A stretch of 64,000 bases of DNA from Hyphomicrobiales bacterium (GTDB taxonomy: Bacteria; Pseudomonadota; Alphaproteobacteria; Rhizobiales; Rhodobiaceae): contig PKTR01000002.1 of assembly GCA_002869065.1 (NCBI GenBank), positions 434,001 through 498,000 on the forward strand, in the 5' to 3' direction. Numbering within the stretch: position 1 is the stretch's first letter; every line of letters starts with the position of its first letter. Below the pieces are notes generated by a model. The model did not search any database and was not told the DNA's origin. It saw only the letters and a list, made by a program, of their open reading frames with translations. Shown here in pieces: positions 18,875 to 27,969 of the stretch. A program made the position numbers and the translations under genes.

Positions 18875-19675
18875 ATGAAGCTCAACATCACGCACCGGAC
18901 CGAATATCACTACGATCAGCCCGTCGCCTACGCGCTGCAGCAGCTGAGGCTGACGCCGAAATCGAGCCACGGCCAGAAGGTCCTGTCGTGGCAGACCTCC
19001 GTGCTTGGCGGCCACAAGGAGGCCGAATATCAGGATCAGCACGACAATCATGTCGAACTGGTGAGTTTCGATCCCGGCCAGGAGACCATCGTGGTCGCCT
19101 GCGAGGGCGAAGTCGAAACGGCCGACAATGCGGGCGTGACCGGTCCGCATTACGGCTATGCGCCACTTTGGTTCTTCCGCCGCCCGACGCCGCTGACCAA
19201 GCCCGGTCCTGCGATCCGCAAGCTGGCCCGCGCCGCCGACCAGACCGGCGACAGCGCGGTTGCCCATCTGCACGCCCTGTCGGCAATGATCGCCGAACAG
19301 GTGAGCTACAAGGTCGGCACGACGCACGCCGAAACGCTGGCCGAAGAAGCGCTCAATGCCGGTCACGGCGTCTGCCAGGATCATGCCCATATCTTCCTCG
19401 CCGCGGCACGCCTGCTCGGCTTTCCTGCCCGCTATGTCAGCGGCTATCTGCTGCTCGACGACACGATCGAACAGGATGCCAGCCACGGCTGGGCGGAAGT
19501 ACACGTGGACGGGCTGGGATGGGTAGGGTTCGACATCTCCAACCGCATCTCACCGGACGAGCGATACGTGCGGGTGGCAAGCGGCCTCGACTACAAGGAC
19601 GCGGCGCCGATATCGGGAATGCGTTTCGGCGATGCAGGCGAATCGATGATTGTAAGCTTGCAGGTTCAGCAGTAG
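18875..19675 (+). CDS. transglutaminase-like cysteine peptidase
   Basis: 266 residues. An N-terminal beta domain (MKLNITHRTEYHYDQPVAYALQQLRLTP) typical of bacterial transglutaminase N is followed by the papain-like catalytic core with Cys167 (GHGVCQDHAH), His204 (DASHGWAEV) and Asp220 (GFDISN). No signal peptide, so it should act in the cytosol. In this cluster it may cut or cross-link a peptide made by the ATP-grasp enzyme. ATG 18875 lies four bases after the alpha-E stop. Confidence 0.87.
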   Translation: MKLNITHRTEYHYDQPVAYALQQLRLTPKSSHGQKVLSWQTSVLGGHKEAEYQDQHDNHVELVSFDPGQETIVVACEGEVETADNAGVTGPHYGYAPLWFFRRPTPLTKPGPAIRKLARAADQTGDSAVAHLHALSAMIAEQVSYKVGTTHAETLAEEALNAGHGVCQDHAHIFLAAARLLGFPARYVSGYLLLDDTIEQDASHGWAEVHVDGLGWVGFDISNRISPDERYVRVASGLDYKDAAPISGMRFGDAGESMIVSLQVQQ

Positions 19676-19708
19676 CATTCGCGCACATTCAGCCGGATTC
19701 CACATCAC

Positions 19709-20446
19709 ATGACCTATTGTGTCGGATTGCGCCTCAATCATGGCCTCGTATTCATGTCCGACACCCGCACCAATGCGGGCGTCGACAACGTGTCCGTTTT
19801 CCGCAAGATGTTCACCTGGTCAAAGCCGGGCGACCGCGTCATCACGATGCTGACGGCGGGCAATCTGGCGACCACGCAAGCCCTCGTCAGCCTGCTCGAC
19901 GAACGCTCCAAGGCACCGGCCGATCGCAGCCCGTCGCTGCTCGAGGCCCCGTCGATGTTTCAGGTCGTAAGCATCATCGGCGAGACGCTGCGCGAGGTCA
20001 TTCAGTCGCACGGCATCAGCGGGCAGCGCGCCGATTCGACCTTCAACGCGACCATGATCGTCGGTGGCCAGATCGCCACGAGCGAGCCGCGCCTGTTCAT
20101 GATCTACCCGGAAGGCAATTTCATCGAAGCCTCCAACGACACGCCGTTTTTCCAGATCGGCGAGACCAAATACGGCCGGCCGATCCTTGTGCGCGCCTAT
20201 GATCCCGACATGAGTTTCGAGGATGCGGTGAAGCTGCTGCTGGTCTCGTTCGACTCGACCATCAAGGCCAATCTGTCCGTCGGCCTGCCGCTCGACCTGC
20301 AGACCTATCACGCCGGTAGCCTGGACATCGGCGAGCAACGGCGCATCGACGCCGAGGATCCGTATTACCAGCTCATCTCGACGGGCTGGGGCGAAGCGTT
20401 GAGGGACGCATTCTCGTCGCTGCCGCAATACTCGTTCGACACCTAA
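19709..20446 (+). CDS. Anbu, proteasome/HslV-like Ntn peptidase
   Basis: 245 residues starting MTYCVGLRLNHGLVFMSDTRTNAG, which after Met removal leaves Thr2 as N-terminal nucleophile, with the D-T-R/N-A-G pattern of the proteasome beta fold. A Lys (FRKMF, about residue 33) fits the catalytic Lys33. The length and the insertions match Anbu (ancestral beta subunit), known to form open helical assemblies rather than closed double rings. No ATPase partner is in the window. Its place after ATP-grasp, alpha-E and transglutaminase genes is the standard Anbu context; substrates are unknown. Confidence 0.88.
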   Translation: MTYCVGLRLNHGLVFMSDTRTNAGVDNVSVFRKMFTWSKPGDRVITMLTAGNLATTQALVSLLDERSKAPADRSPSLLEAPSMFQVVSIIGETLREVIQSHGISGQRADSTFNATMIVGGQIATSEPRLFMIYPEGNFIEASNDTPFFQIGETKYGRPILVRAYDPDMSFEDAVKLLLVSFDSTIKANLSVGLPLDLQTYHAGSLDIGEQRRIDAEDPYYQLISTGWGEALRDAFSSLPQYSFDT

Positions 20447-20507
20447 CCGCCCTCGGGCGAGAGGCGGCAGGGGGCGCATCGCCGCGCTGCCGTTTCCTGG
20501 AGGCCGC

Positions 20508-21512
20508 ATGAGCGATCCGTTTTTCCATCCCGTATCCGCTTTCGACCTGCCGCGCTTTGCCGGCGTGCCGACCTTCATGCGCCTGCCTTACGTGCCGCTC
20601 AACGACGCGAAGATCGGCGAGGTCGAGATCGGGCTGATCGGCATGCCGTGGGATGGCGGCACGACGAACCGGCCGGGACCGCGACACGGGCCACGCCAGC
20701 TGCGCGACCTGTCGACCATGATCCGCGCGCAGCACAGCGTCACCGGCATCCGCCCGTTCGAGATGGTGGCGGCCGCCGACCTTGGCGACGTGTCGCCCAA
20801 TCCGTGCGACTTGCACGACAGCCTGGATCGCTTCACCGCCTTCTACAAGCGGGTCAAGCAGGTCGGTATCGCGCCGCTTTCGGCCGGCGGCGATCATCTC
20901 TGCACCCTGCCCGTTCTGCGTGGCGTTGCCGCCGATGCTCCAGTTGGCCTCGTTCATTTCGACGCCCACACCGACCTCACGCGCAGCTATTTCAACGGTT
21001 CGCTCTACACCCACGGCACGCCATTCCGCCGCGCCGTCGAGGAGGGGCTGATCGATCCGACGCGCACCGTGCAGATCGGCATTCGCGGCACGGCCTACGA
21101 CAATGAGGACCGCGACTTCGCGGCCTCGGTCGGCATCCGCATCATCGCGATCGAGGAATACTTCGCGCGCGGCGTTGCCGATGTGATGGCCGAAGCGCGC
21201 GACATCGTCGGCGACCAGCCGACCTATGTTTCCTACGACATCGATTTCGTCGATCCGGCCTACGCGCCGGGAACCGGAACCCCGGAGGTCGGCGGGCCGA
21301 CCAGCTTCGAGGCGATGCAGGTGGTGCGCGAACTGGCCGGCGTCGACATCATCGGCGCCGATCTGGTCGAGGTCTCGCCGCCCTTCGACACCTCCGGCAA
21401 CACGGCCTGGCTCGGTGTGTCGCTGATGTTCGAACTGTTGTGCGTGATGGCGCCCGCGCTGCGCCGGCGCAAGGACGAAGCGTCGGGCGATCCCGAACAG
21501 CTTTCCTGCTGA
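20508..21512 (+). CDS. agmatinase-family ureohydrolase
   Basis: 334 residues with all manganese-binding motifs of the arginase/agmatinase fold: GGDH (His130), DAHTD (Asp152, His154, Asp156) and SYDIDFVDPAYAPG (Asp244, Asp246). The GTGTPEVGG segment favours agmatinase-like over arginase activity. The substrate could be agmatine, guanidinobutyrate or guanidinopropionate; these cannot be told apart by eye. CCTGGAGG (20497-20504) precedes the start. A strong terminator follows, so it is likely monocistronic. Confidence 0.82.
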   Translation: MSDPFFHPVSAFDLPRFAGVPTFMRLPYVPLNDAKIGEVEIGLIGMPWDGGTTNRPGPRHGPRQLRDLSTMIRAQHSVTGIRPFEMVAAADLGDVSPNPCDLHDSLDRFTAFYKRVKQVGIAPLSAGGDHLCTLPVLRGVAADAPVGLVHFDAHTDLTRSYFNGSLYTHGTPFRRAVEEGLIDPTRTVQIGIRGTAYDNEDRDFAASVGIRIIAIEEYFARGVADVMAEARDIVGDQPTYVSYDIDFVDPAYAPGTGTPEVGGPTSFEAMQVVRELAGVDIIGADLVEVSPPFDTSGNTAWLGVSLMFELLCVMAPALRRRKDEASGDPEQLSC

Positions 21513-21537
21513 CCCTAATAGGCGGGCGAATATCCCC

Positions 21538-21592
21538 GGCAAAGCATGTCGCGCTCGAAAAGAAACGCGCAACATGCTTTGCCTGATTTTTT
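21538..21592 (+). terminator. strong terminator within a dispersed repeat module
   Basis: Twelve-base arms GGCAAAGCATGT / ACATGCTTTGCC (21538-21549, 21572-21583), an inner GCGC/GCGC pair, and seven T's at 21586-21592. It shares the AAGCATGT arm with the terminator at 181-228. Confidence 0.85.
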
Positions 21593-21593
21593 T

Positions 21594-21645
21594 CACGCGT
21601 TTTCTAATCCGAAAAGTCTGTCAACTTTTCGGGAAAGCGCTTTAG
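21594..21645. repeat. single copy of the palindromic module seen as 61-bp repeats at 221-399
   Basis: CGCGTTTTCTAATCCGAAAAGTCTG... with the perfect palindrome CCGAAAAGT-N7-ACTTTTCGG and ending GGGAAAGCGCTTTAG. The order terminator hairpin, T-run, palindrome is the same as at 181-399, where the palindrome part is present about three times in tandem. Confidence 0.8.
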
Positions 21646-21682
21646 ACTCGTGATTTCTTCCGCCGCCGCGAGAGGATGCGCG

Positions 21683-22048
21683 ATGCTCGGTTATCTGACC
21701 TTCATTTTCGTCTGCCAGCTGATCGGTGAAGTCACCGTGCGGGCGACCGGCCTGCCGGTGCCCGGCCCGGTCCTCGGCATGGTGCTGTTGTTCCTGTTCC
21801 TCGCCATACGAGGCGGCATCCCGGACGACCTCGCGCGCACCGCCGACGGGCTGCTCAACAATCTGTCGCTGCTGTTCGTGCCGGCCGGCGTCGGCGTCAT
21901 GCTGCATATCGAGCTGATCGGCCGCGACCTGCTGCCGATCGCCGTCGCGCTTGTCGGTTCGACGGCGCTGACGGTGGCCGTCACCGCGCTGTTGATGAAC
22001 TGGCTTCGGCCAACGTCGGACGATGACAGCGCGAAGGATGCGGGCTGA
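21683..22048 (+). CDS. CidA/LrgA family membrane protein
   Basis: 121 residues with four hydrophobic segments and the family signature GLPVPGPVLGMVLLFLFL followed by LLNNLSLLFVPAGVGVM. CidA/LrgA proteins are holin-like small membrane proteins paired with LrgB; in plants and some bacteria the pair exports glycolate or affects cell lysis. ATG 21683 is preceded by GAGAGGA; the frame extends further upstream but without a better site. The stop shares a base with the LrgB start (TGATG). Confidence 0.88.
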   Translation: MLGYLTFIFVCQLIGEVTVRATGLPVPGPVLGMVLLFLFLAIRGGIPDDLARTADGLLNNLSLLFVPAGVGVMLHIELIGRDLLPIAVALVGSTALTVAVTALLMNWLRPTSDDDSAKDAG

Positions 22049-22764
22049 TGGGCGATCTTCGCGATATCTGGGTCTATCTGAGCGCCAGCCCGCTGTTGCA
22101 CCTGACGTTGACGCTGGTCGCCTTTCAGGCCGGCTTTTGGCTCTATCGCAAGGGCAAACTCAACCCGCTGCTCAATCCGGTGCTGATCGCCGTGCTGATC
22201 ATCGTGGCGACCCTGTTCGCCACCGGCACAAGCTACGAGACCTATTTCGACGGCGCGCAGTTCGTACACTTCCTGCTCGGCCCGGCAACCGTCGCGCTCG
22301 CCATTCCGCTCTACCGGCAATTCAACAAGGTGCGCCGCTCCGCGCTTGCGCTTCTGACCAGCATCATCGCCGGCTCGCTGACTGCGGCAATCTCGGCTGT
22401 CGGGATCGGCTATTTCCTCGGCGCCTCGAAGGACACGCTGATCTCGCTCGCGCCGAAATCGGTGACGGCGCCCGTCGCCATGGGAATTTCCGCGCAGTTC
22501 GGCGGCCTGCCCTCGCTGACCGCCGTGCTCGTCATCCTCACCGGCATTCTCGGCGCGATGATCGGCCCCGGCCTGCTCAACCTTCTGCGCATCCGCGACT
22601 GGGGCGCGCGTGGCGTCGCCATCGGCACGGCGAGCCACGGCATCGGCACGGCCCGCGCGCTGCAGGTCAGCGAAGTGGCCGGCGCCTTTTCCGGCCTCGC
22701 CATGGGGCTGAACGCGCTCGCGACCGCGATCCTGCTGCCGCTTCTATGGAAGCTTTTCTTTTAA
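22048..22764 (+). CDS. LrgB family membrane protein
   Basis: 238 residues, about seven membrane helices. The signature stretch SVTAPVAMGISAQFGGLPSLTAVLVILTGILGAMIGP and GVAIGTASHGIGTARALQVSEVAGAFSGLAMGLN is diagnostic of LrgB/CidB. It works with the upstream LrgA-type protein, as shown by the one-base overlap. It converges on cobF with 24 bp between ends; no terminator seen. Confidence 0.9.
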   Translation: MGDLRDIWVYLSASPLLHLTLTLVAFQAGFWLYRKGKLNPLLNPVLIAVLIIVATLFATGTSYETYFDGAQFVHFLLGPATVALAIPLYRQFNKVRRSALALLTSIIAGSLTAAISAVGIGYFLGASKDTLISLAPKSVTAPVAMGISAQFGGLPSLTAVLVILTGILGAMIGPGLLNLLRIRDWGARGVAIGTASHGIGTARALQVSEVAGAFSGLAMGLNALATAILLPLLWKLFF

Positions 22765-22788
22765 AACACCGGCCTGACGAAATGCGAC

Positions 22789-23553
22789 TTACGCCTCCGT
22801 ACGCGGCTGCCGGCGCAGGATGTAGATATCCATGATCCAGCCGTGCTTGGCGCGTGCCGCGGCGCGAGCCTCGACGATGCGCGGGCCGGCTTCGGCGAGC
22901 GGGCCGGCGTCGATGATTTCCTGCTCCATGCCGACATAGGCGCCCCACCATATCTGCAGCCCCTCCGGGTCGAGCGTCTGGAACGAGCATTCGCCATCGA
23001 GCATCACAGCGACCGTATCGACATCCGCCGGGAAGCCATGATCGCGCAATTGCCGGCCTGTGGTGACGGTGAAGGCTGCCCCGATCTCGTTGATCGGGAT
23101 CGCGTGAGCCGCCGTCAGGCCCTGCAGCGCGGTGATGCCGGGGATCACGGTGAGGCGGAAATCGCGGCGCGCGGCAAGGCGCTCGGTGATCCGCATGGTG
23201 CTGTCATAGAGCGAGGGGTCGCCCCACACCAGCAATCCGACACGCTCCGCCGGTCCGTCCCCTGCATCAATCGCGCCGAGCCAGCGCGCGGCAATCGCGT
23301 CGTGCCAGGCATCGACCCGGGCGCGGTAAGGCTGAATGGCCGGATCGCGCACCGGCATGTCGAAATGGACAATGCGGGTCGTCTCTGCCCCGTGGGTGGC
23401 GCAGAGCTCGTCCCGCAGTTCGGCGAGTTCTGCCTTCTCCTCGCCCTTGCGCGGTACGAGGACGAGGTCGCAGGCGCGCATGGCGCGGATCGCCTGCAGC
23501 GTCAGATGCTCCGGATTGCCGGTGCCGATGCCGATGAGGACCAGTTCCTTCAT
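22789..23553 (-). CDS. cobF: precorrin-6A synthase (deacetylating), C1-methyltransferase
   Basis: 254 residues. The N-terminal SAM-binding loop GIGTGNPEHLTLQAI and the tetrapyrrole-methylase core (LLVWGDPSLYDSTMRI, VIPGITALQGLTAAHAIPIN) identify the family; the 'GNPEHLT' start and the C-terminal HGWIMDIYILRR are specific to CobF, which methylates C1 and releases acetate in the aerobic pathway. It is the last gene of the leftward cob operon and overlaps cobB by four bases. Confidence 0.93.
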   Translation of the reverse strand: MKELVLIGIGTGNPEHLTLQAIRAMRACDLVLVPRKGEEKAELAELRDELCATHGAETTRIVHFDMPVRDPAIQPYRARVDAWHDAIAARWLGAIDAGDGPAERVGLLVWGDPSLYDSTMRITERLAARRDFRLTVIPGITALQGLTAAHAIPINEIGAAFTVTTGRQLRDHGFPADVDTVAVMLDGECSFQTLDPEGLQIWWGAYVGMEQEIIDAGPLAEAGPRIVEARAAARAKHGWIMDIYILRRQPRTEA

Positions 23554-24884
23554 GCGCCCGCGCCTCCCCTGCCCGACCGATCCGAAGCCGCCGCGATCAG
23601 ATGGAAGAAGGTGCCGGTTGCATTGCCGCGCCGCGAGCCGGTTTCGGCAACCGTCGCGCCTGTCGCATCGGTGACGGCGGCGAGCGGGGCGTCGGGCTGT
23701 TCAAGAATGGTCGAATAGTGGAACTCGTGGCCGCGCAGCACATTGCCGGCCGCAAAGCCCGGCATTGGCGCGGAGAGCTCCGCCACGCGGTAGCCGAGAT
23801 GCATGCGGCGCTTCTCATAGGACGTCACGAGGCCGACGAGGCCGGCCATCTCGTGGCGCGTGCCCTCCTTGTCGATGAGCGCTGCGCCCATCGCCATGTA
23901 GCCACCGCATTCGCCGTGCACCGGGCGTGTCTCGGCGAAGCGTTGCAGCGCTGCGCGGAAAGTGCCGGCCGCCGCCAGCCTGCCGGCATGCAGTTCGGGA
24001 TAGCCGCCGGGAAGCCAGCAGATGTCGGCCGCCTCGTCCGGCGCCTCATCGGCAAGCGGCGAGAAGGGCAGGATCTCCGCACCCGCCGCCCGCCAGGCTT
24101 CAAGCAGATGCGGATAGACGAAGGAGAAGGCATCGTCGCGGGCAAGCGCGATCCGCTGTCCGGGCGGCGGCGCCGACCATGTACCGGCCGGCGGCGGTGC
24201 GCTCCGTGCCGCGCCGCGCAGGGCGTCCAGATCGCAATGCTCGGTGACGAAATCGGCGGCGGCTTCGAGGATTGCGTCGAGACCATCATGTTCGCCGGCC
24301 TGAACGAGCCCGAGATGGCGCTCCGGCAGGGCAATCGACTCGCGCCGCGGCAGTGCGCCGAAGACCGTGATCCCGGCTTCCTCCATGCCGGCGCGCACCA
24401 GCGCCTCGTGGCGCGGACTGGCGACCTTGTTTAGAATAACGCCGGCCATCGTCACATCGGCGCGCATCGTGGCAAAACCGCGCGCGATCGCCGCCGCCGA
24501 CTGCGCCTGACCGGAGACGTCGAGCACCAGCACCACCGGCCAGCCCATCAGCGCGGCGATGTCGGCGCTGGCGCCCGATCCCGTTTCGCCGGGTTTGGCG
24601 ACCCCGTCGAACAGGCCCATCGAGCCCTCGGCGAGAACGATGTCGCTTTCGCCCGCGCGCGCCGTGAGCGCGGCGATCATCTGCGGCGTCATCGCCCAGC
24701 TGTCGAGGTTCACCGACGGGCAGCCGGTCGCGGCTGCATGAAACGCCGGATCGATATAGTCGGGCCCGCTCTTGAACGGCTGCACGGCAAGTCCGGCACG
24801 CGTCCAGGCACGCGCCAGGCCGAGCGCGACCGTGGTCTTGCCGGCGCCGGAGGCAGGCGCGGAAACGAGCAGACCGGCCGTCAT
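23550..24884 (-). CDS. cobB: hydrogenobyrinic/cobyrinic acid a,c-diamide synthase
   Basis: 444 residues. N-terminal P-loop [19 protein letters not shown] (residues 9-27) and the DSWAMTP motif of the CobB/CobQ synthetase domain; C-terminal type-1 glutamine amidotransferase with the nucleophile in [11 protein letters not shown] and the HEFHYS motif. It amidates the a and c side chains using glutamine and ATP. Overlaps its neighbours cobM and cobF by ATGA on both sides. Confidence 0.93.
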   Translation of the reverse strand: MTAGLLVSAPASGAGKTTVALGLARAWTRAGLAVQPFKSGPDYIDPAFHAAATGCPSVNLDSWAMTPQMIAALTARAGESDIVLAEGSMGLFDGVAKPGETGSGASADIAALMGWPVVLVLDVSGQAQSAAAIARGFATMRADVTMAGVILNKVASPRHEALVRAGMEEAGITVFGALPRRESIALPERHLGLVQAGEHDGLDAILEAAADFVTEHCDLDALRGAARSAPPPAGTWSAPPPGQRIALARDDAFSFVYPHLLEAWRAAGAEILPFSPLADEAPDEAADICWLPGGYPELHAGRLAAAGTFRAALQRFAETRPVHGECGGYMAMGAALIDKEGTRHEMAGLVGLVTSYEKRRMHLGYRVAELSAPMPGFAAGNVLRGHEFHYSTILEQPDAPLAAVTDATGATVAETGSRRGNATGTFFHLIAAASDRSGRGGAGA

Positions 24885-25669
24885 TGCGGATCCTTTTCAG
24901 GGAAGCGGGGCTCGGTGCCGCGCGGCCGGTAGCGACGGTCGTAGTCGTCGGCATAGAGCCGGCTTTCGTCGAAGTCCTCCGCCCCGATGGTATGGCCGAC
25001 AAGGATCAGCGCAGTGCGCTCCATCTCGCCGGCAATCGCCGCGTTGAGCGTGCCGAGCGTTGCGCGCACCACCCTCTCGTCGGGCCAGGACGCGCGCCAG
25101 ACGACGGCGACCGGGCACTCGGCGCCATAGGCAGGCGTCAGTTCGGCGATCACCTTGTCGAGCACATGGATGGAGAGGTGAATGGCGAGCACGGCGCCGG
25201 TGCGGGCGAAGTTCGCCAGCGTCTCGCCCTCGGGCATCGCCGTCGCGCGGCCCGAGGTGCGGGTCAGCACGACGGATTGCGCCACGCCCGGCAGGGTCAG
25301 CTCCGCGCCGATGGTCGCGGCAGCGGCGGCAAAGGAAGGTACGCCGGGGGTGATGTCGTAGGGAATGCCGGCGGCGCGCAGACGGCGCAGCTGTTCACCC
25401 ATCGCCGACCAGACCGAGAGATCGCCGGAATGCAGCCGCGCCACGTCCTTGCCGGCGGCGTGGGCCCTGGCGATTTCGGCAATGATGTCGTCGAGCGACA
25501 TCGGCGCGGTGTTGATGATGGTCGCGTCCGCCGGGCAATGGGCGAGCACCCCTTCGGGGACCAGCGAGCCGGCGTAGAGGCAGACCGGGCTTGCGGCGAT
25601 CAGATCGCGGCCGCGCAGGGTGAGAAGGTCGGCGGCGCCGGGGCCGGCGCCAATGAAATGGACGGTCAT
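24881..25669 (-). CDS. cobM: precorrin-4 C11-methyltransferase
   Basis: 262 residues with the tetrapyrrole-methylase motifs [37 protein letters not shown] and [32 protein letters not shown]. The last motif (LTLPxVxQSVxLTR) marks the CobM/CbiF branch. It methylates C11 of precorrin-4. Four-base overlaps with cobE upstream and cobB downstream. Confidence 0.94.
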   Translation of the reverse strand: MTVHFIGAGPGAADLLTLRGRDLIAASPVCLYAGSLVPEGVLAHCPADATIINTAPMSLDDIIAEIARAHAAGKDVARLHSGDLSVWSAMGEQLRRLRAAGIPYDITPGVPSFAAAAATIGAELTLPGVAQSVVLTRTSGRATAMPEGETLANFARTGAVLAIHLSIHVLDKVIAELTPAYGAECPVAVVWRASWPDERVVRATLGTLNAAIAGEMERTALILVGHTIGAEDFDESRLYADDYDRRYRPRGTEPRFPEKDPQ

Positions 25670-26037
25670 TCTATGTCTCCCGAAACGGCGATTGCCGCCG
25701 TCGCCATGCGGTCGGGCGAGACGGACCGCGGCGCGACGAGCCGGGCGCCGGGACCGCAGGCGGCCAAGGCGGCGGCCTCCGCGACGCTACCCGTTCCGAA
25801 CAGGTTTTCGACGCGCTGCGACCGGCTGAGCGTGGTCTCTCCGGCGAGCGCGTCGCGCGTCACCGGTATGATCGGCAGGCCGAGCCGCGTTGCAAGGCTG
25901 ATGAGTTGCGGTGCGCCGGCCTTCTCATCGAGGCAGGCGAGCGCGTCTAGGCCGTCGGTTCCGCCAAGCGCATCGAGCGCGTCGACAAGCGACGCCTCCT
26001 CGGCAATCGTCCGCAGACCGATCCCTGCCACCCTCAT
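25666..26037 (-). CDS. cobE: cobalamin biosynthesis protein CobE
   Basis: 123 residues: a short CbiG C-terminal-like domain with [42 protein letters not shown] and a tail with [22 protein letters not shown]. This is the CobE pattern ([14 protein letters not shown]). CobE is needed for aerobic B12 synthesis; a part in handling precorrin intermediates has been suggested. ATG 26037 overlaps the cobL stop (ATGA), matching the coupling used throughout this operon. Confidence 0.88.
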   Translation of the reverse strand: MRVAGIGLRTIAEEASLVDALDALGGTDGLDALACLDEKAGAPQLISLATRLGLPIIPVTRDALAGETTLSRSQRVENLFGTGSVAEAAALAACGPGARLVAPRSVSPDRMATAAIAVSGDIE

Positions 26038-27221
26038 CGCGTCACGCTCCATTGCACCACCGGCATTGCGGCGCGCCAGCCATGTTTCGAGCCGAGCGGG
26101 CGAGCTTCCGACAGCGCGATCCGGAGCAGATCGCCGCCTTTCTCGCCGGCAAAGCGGGTGATGAGTGCTTCCGTCTCCAGTGTGACGGCATTGACGACGA
26201 TGCGCGTTCCGGCGGGAGCGGCATCCCACAGAGCGGTCAGCACGGCCTCGCTGGCGCCACCGCCGACGAAGACGACGTCGGGCTGCGGCAGGCCGCCGAG
26301 GCCGTCCGGTGCGCGGGCATGAACGAGTTCGAAGCGATGACCGACGCCGAAGCGCTCGGCGTTTTCGCCCGCGCGGGCGGCGCGGGTCGCATCGGCTTCG
26401 AGCGCGACGGCGCGTGTGCCGGGAGCGGCGAGCAGCCATTCAATGGAGATCGAGCCGGAGCCGGTGCCGATATCCCACAGCAGCTCGCCGGGGCGGGGGC
26501 CGAGCGTCGACAGGGTGATCGCGCGCATCGGCCGCTTGGTGATCTGGCCGTCATGGGCAAAGAGATCGTCCGGCAGGCCGGAGGCGCGCGGCAGGCCGCC
26601 TGTGCCCACCGTGTCGATCGCAACCGCCACCGGCGCGCGGATATCGGCAAGGGCGAAACCCTCGGCGCTCGCTCGGCGGACGCGTTCATCGCCGCCACCG
26701 AGCGCTTCCAGAACCATCAGCTCGGACGGGCCGAAACCGTGCTCGCACAACCAGGCCGCCAACGCACCGACCGCTTCGCCATCGCGAACGAGGCAGATCG
26801 CCCGCACGCCCTTCGACAGCACCGGGCGAAGCCTCGAAAACGGCGCGGCATGAAGGCCGAGGCAGATCGTTTCTTCCAGCCGCCAGCCGAGCCGGGCGGC
26901 GGCCAGCGAAAAGGTCGAGGGCGCCGGATGGCAGACCCATTCGGAGGGATCGAGATGGCGCGCCAGACTGCCGCCGACGCCGTGCCAGAAGGGATCGCCG
27001 GAGGCGAGCACAATTGTCGGTTCGCCGCGCCGGGCAAGAACCGGATCGAGCGAGAACGGCTGCGGCCACGGCTCGCACCGTTCGCCGGCTTCGGCCAGTT
27101 CCAGATGGCGGGGGCCGCCAAAGATGCTATGAGCGGAGGCGAGCGCGGAACGGCTCGCGTGGCCGAGACCCGCCAGCCCGTCCTCGCCGATACCGATGAT
27201 CGTCAGCCAGGGATCAGTCAT
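26034..27221 (-). CDS. cobL: precorrin-6Y C5,C15-methyltransferase (decarboxylating)
   Basis: 395 residues, two domains: an N-terminal CbiE-like methylase (WLTIIGIGEDGLAGLG, VLASGDPFWHGVGG) and a C-terminal CbiT-like Rossmann methyltransferase (RPGELLWDIGTGSGSISIEWLL). This fusion methylates C5 and C15 and decarboxylates the C12 acetate. Start taken at 27221 (MTDPWLT); its ATG overlaps the cobK ATG on the other strand by two bases (27220-27221). A start five codons earlier is possible. Confidence 0.92.
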   Translation of the reverse strand: MTDPWLTIIGIGEDGLAGLGHASRSALASAHSIFGGPRHLELAEAGERCEPWPQPFSLDPVLARRGEPTIVLASGDPFWHGVGGSLARHLDPSEWVCHPAPSTFSLAAARLGWRLEETICLGLHAAPFSRLRPVLSKGVRAICLVRDGEAVGALAAWLCEHGFGPSELMVLEALGGGDERVRRASAEGFALADIRAPVAVAIDTVGTGGLPRASGLPDDLFAHDGQITKRPMRAITLSTLGPRPGELLWDIGTGSGSISIEWLLAAPGTRAVALEADATRAARAGENAERFGVGHRFELVHARAPDGLGGLPQPDVVFVGGGASEAVLTALWDAAPAGTRIVVNAVTLETEALITRFAGEKGGDLLRIALSEARPLGSKHGWRAAMPVVQWSVTR

Positions 27222-27969
27222 GACCCGCTCCCTCATTCTCGGCGGAACCAGCGAAGCAAGCCGGCTGGCGCAGGCCTGCGCCGATGCGGGGCTTGCTGCC
27301 GTACTGTCCTATGCCGGCCGGGTGGACAACCCGCGTGCGCAGCCGGTCGAAACCCGTATCGGCGGGTTCGGCGGCGCGGAAGGTCTCGCCCAGTGGATGC
27401 GCGACAACACTATCACCCATCTCGTCGATGCGACCCACCCGTTCGCGGCGCAGATCAGCACCAATGCGGTCGAGGCTGCGCGGCTTGCCGGCGTCCCGCT
27501 GATGGCGTTCGAGCGCAAACCCTGGGTGGGCAAGACGGGCGACCGTTGGCGTTCGGTGCCCGACATGGCCGGCGCGGTCGCGGCGCTTGAAGGCAACGCG
27601 AGACGCGTGTTTCTCGCCATCGGCCGGCAGAACCTCGATCTCTTTGCCGCCCAGCCGCAGCATCACTACCTCTTGCGCCTCGTCGATCCGCCGCAGGATC
27701 CGCAGCCCCTGCCGGACTGCAAGATTGTCGTCGATCGCGGCCCGTTCCGCTACGATGACGATCTGGCGCTCCTGAAGGGGCACGCCATCGACTGCGTCGT
27801 TGCCAAGAATGCCGGTGGCGAGGGTGCGCGCGCCAAGATCGATGCGGCGCGGACGCTTGGCCTCGAGGTCATTCTGATAGCCCGCCCCGCCGTGCCCGAA
27901 CGGCCCGTGGCGCACGATCTGGCGACGGTGATGGCGTTCCTTGGTCATGACGCCGACCGTGGCGTGTAG
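27220..27969 (+). CDS. cobK: precorrin-6A reductase
   Basis: 249 residues with the CobK/CbiJ N-terminus SLILGGTSEASRLAQACADAG, the DATHPFAAQISTNAVEAA motif and C-terminal KNAGGEGARAKIDAARTLGLEVILI. It reduces precorrin-6A with NADPH. It is the only pathway gene in this block on the plus strand, lying inside the leftward operon: its start overlaps that of cobL and its 3' end overlaps the cobJ 3' end by 25 bp. Its promoter and ribosome site must therefore lie in cobL DNA. An ATG eight codons upstream (27196) is an alternative start. Confidence 0.92.
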   Translation: MTRSLILGGTSEASRLAQACADAGLAAVLSYAGRVDNPRAQPVETRIGGFGGAEGLAQWMRDNTITHLVDATHPFAAQISTNAVEAARLAGVPLMAFERKPWVGKTGDRWRSVPDMAGAVAALEGNARRVFLAIGRQNLDLFAAQPQHHYLLRLVDPPQDPQPLPDCKIVVDRGPFRYDDDLALLKGHAIDCVVAKNAGGEGARAKIDAARTLGLEVILIARPAVPERPVAHDLATVMAFLGHDADRGV

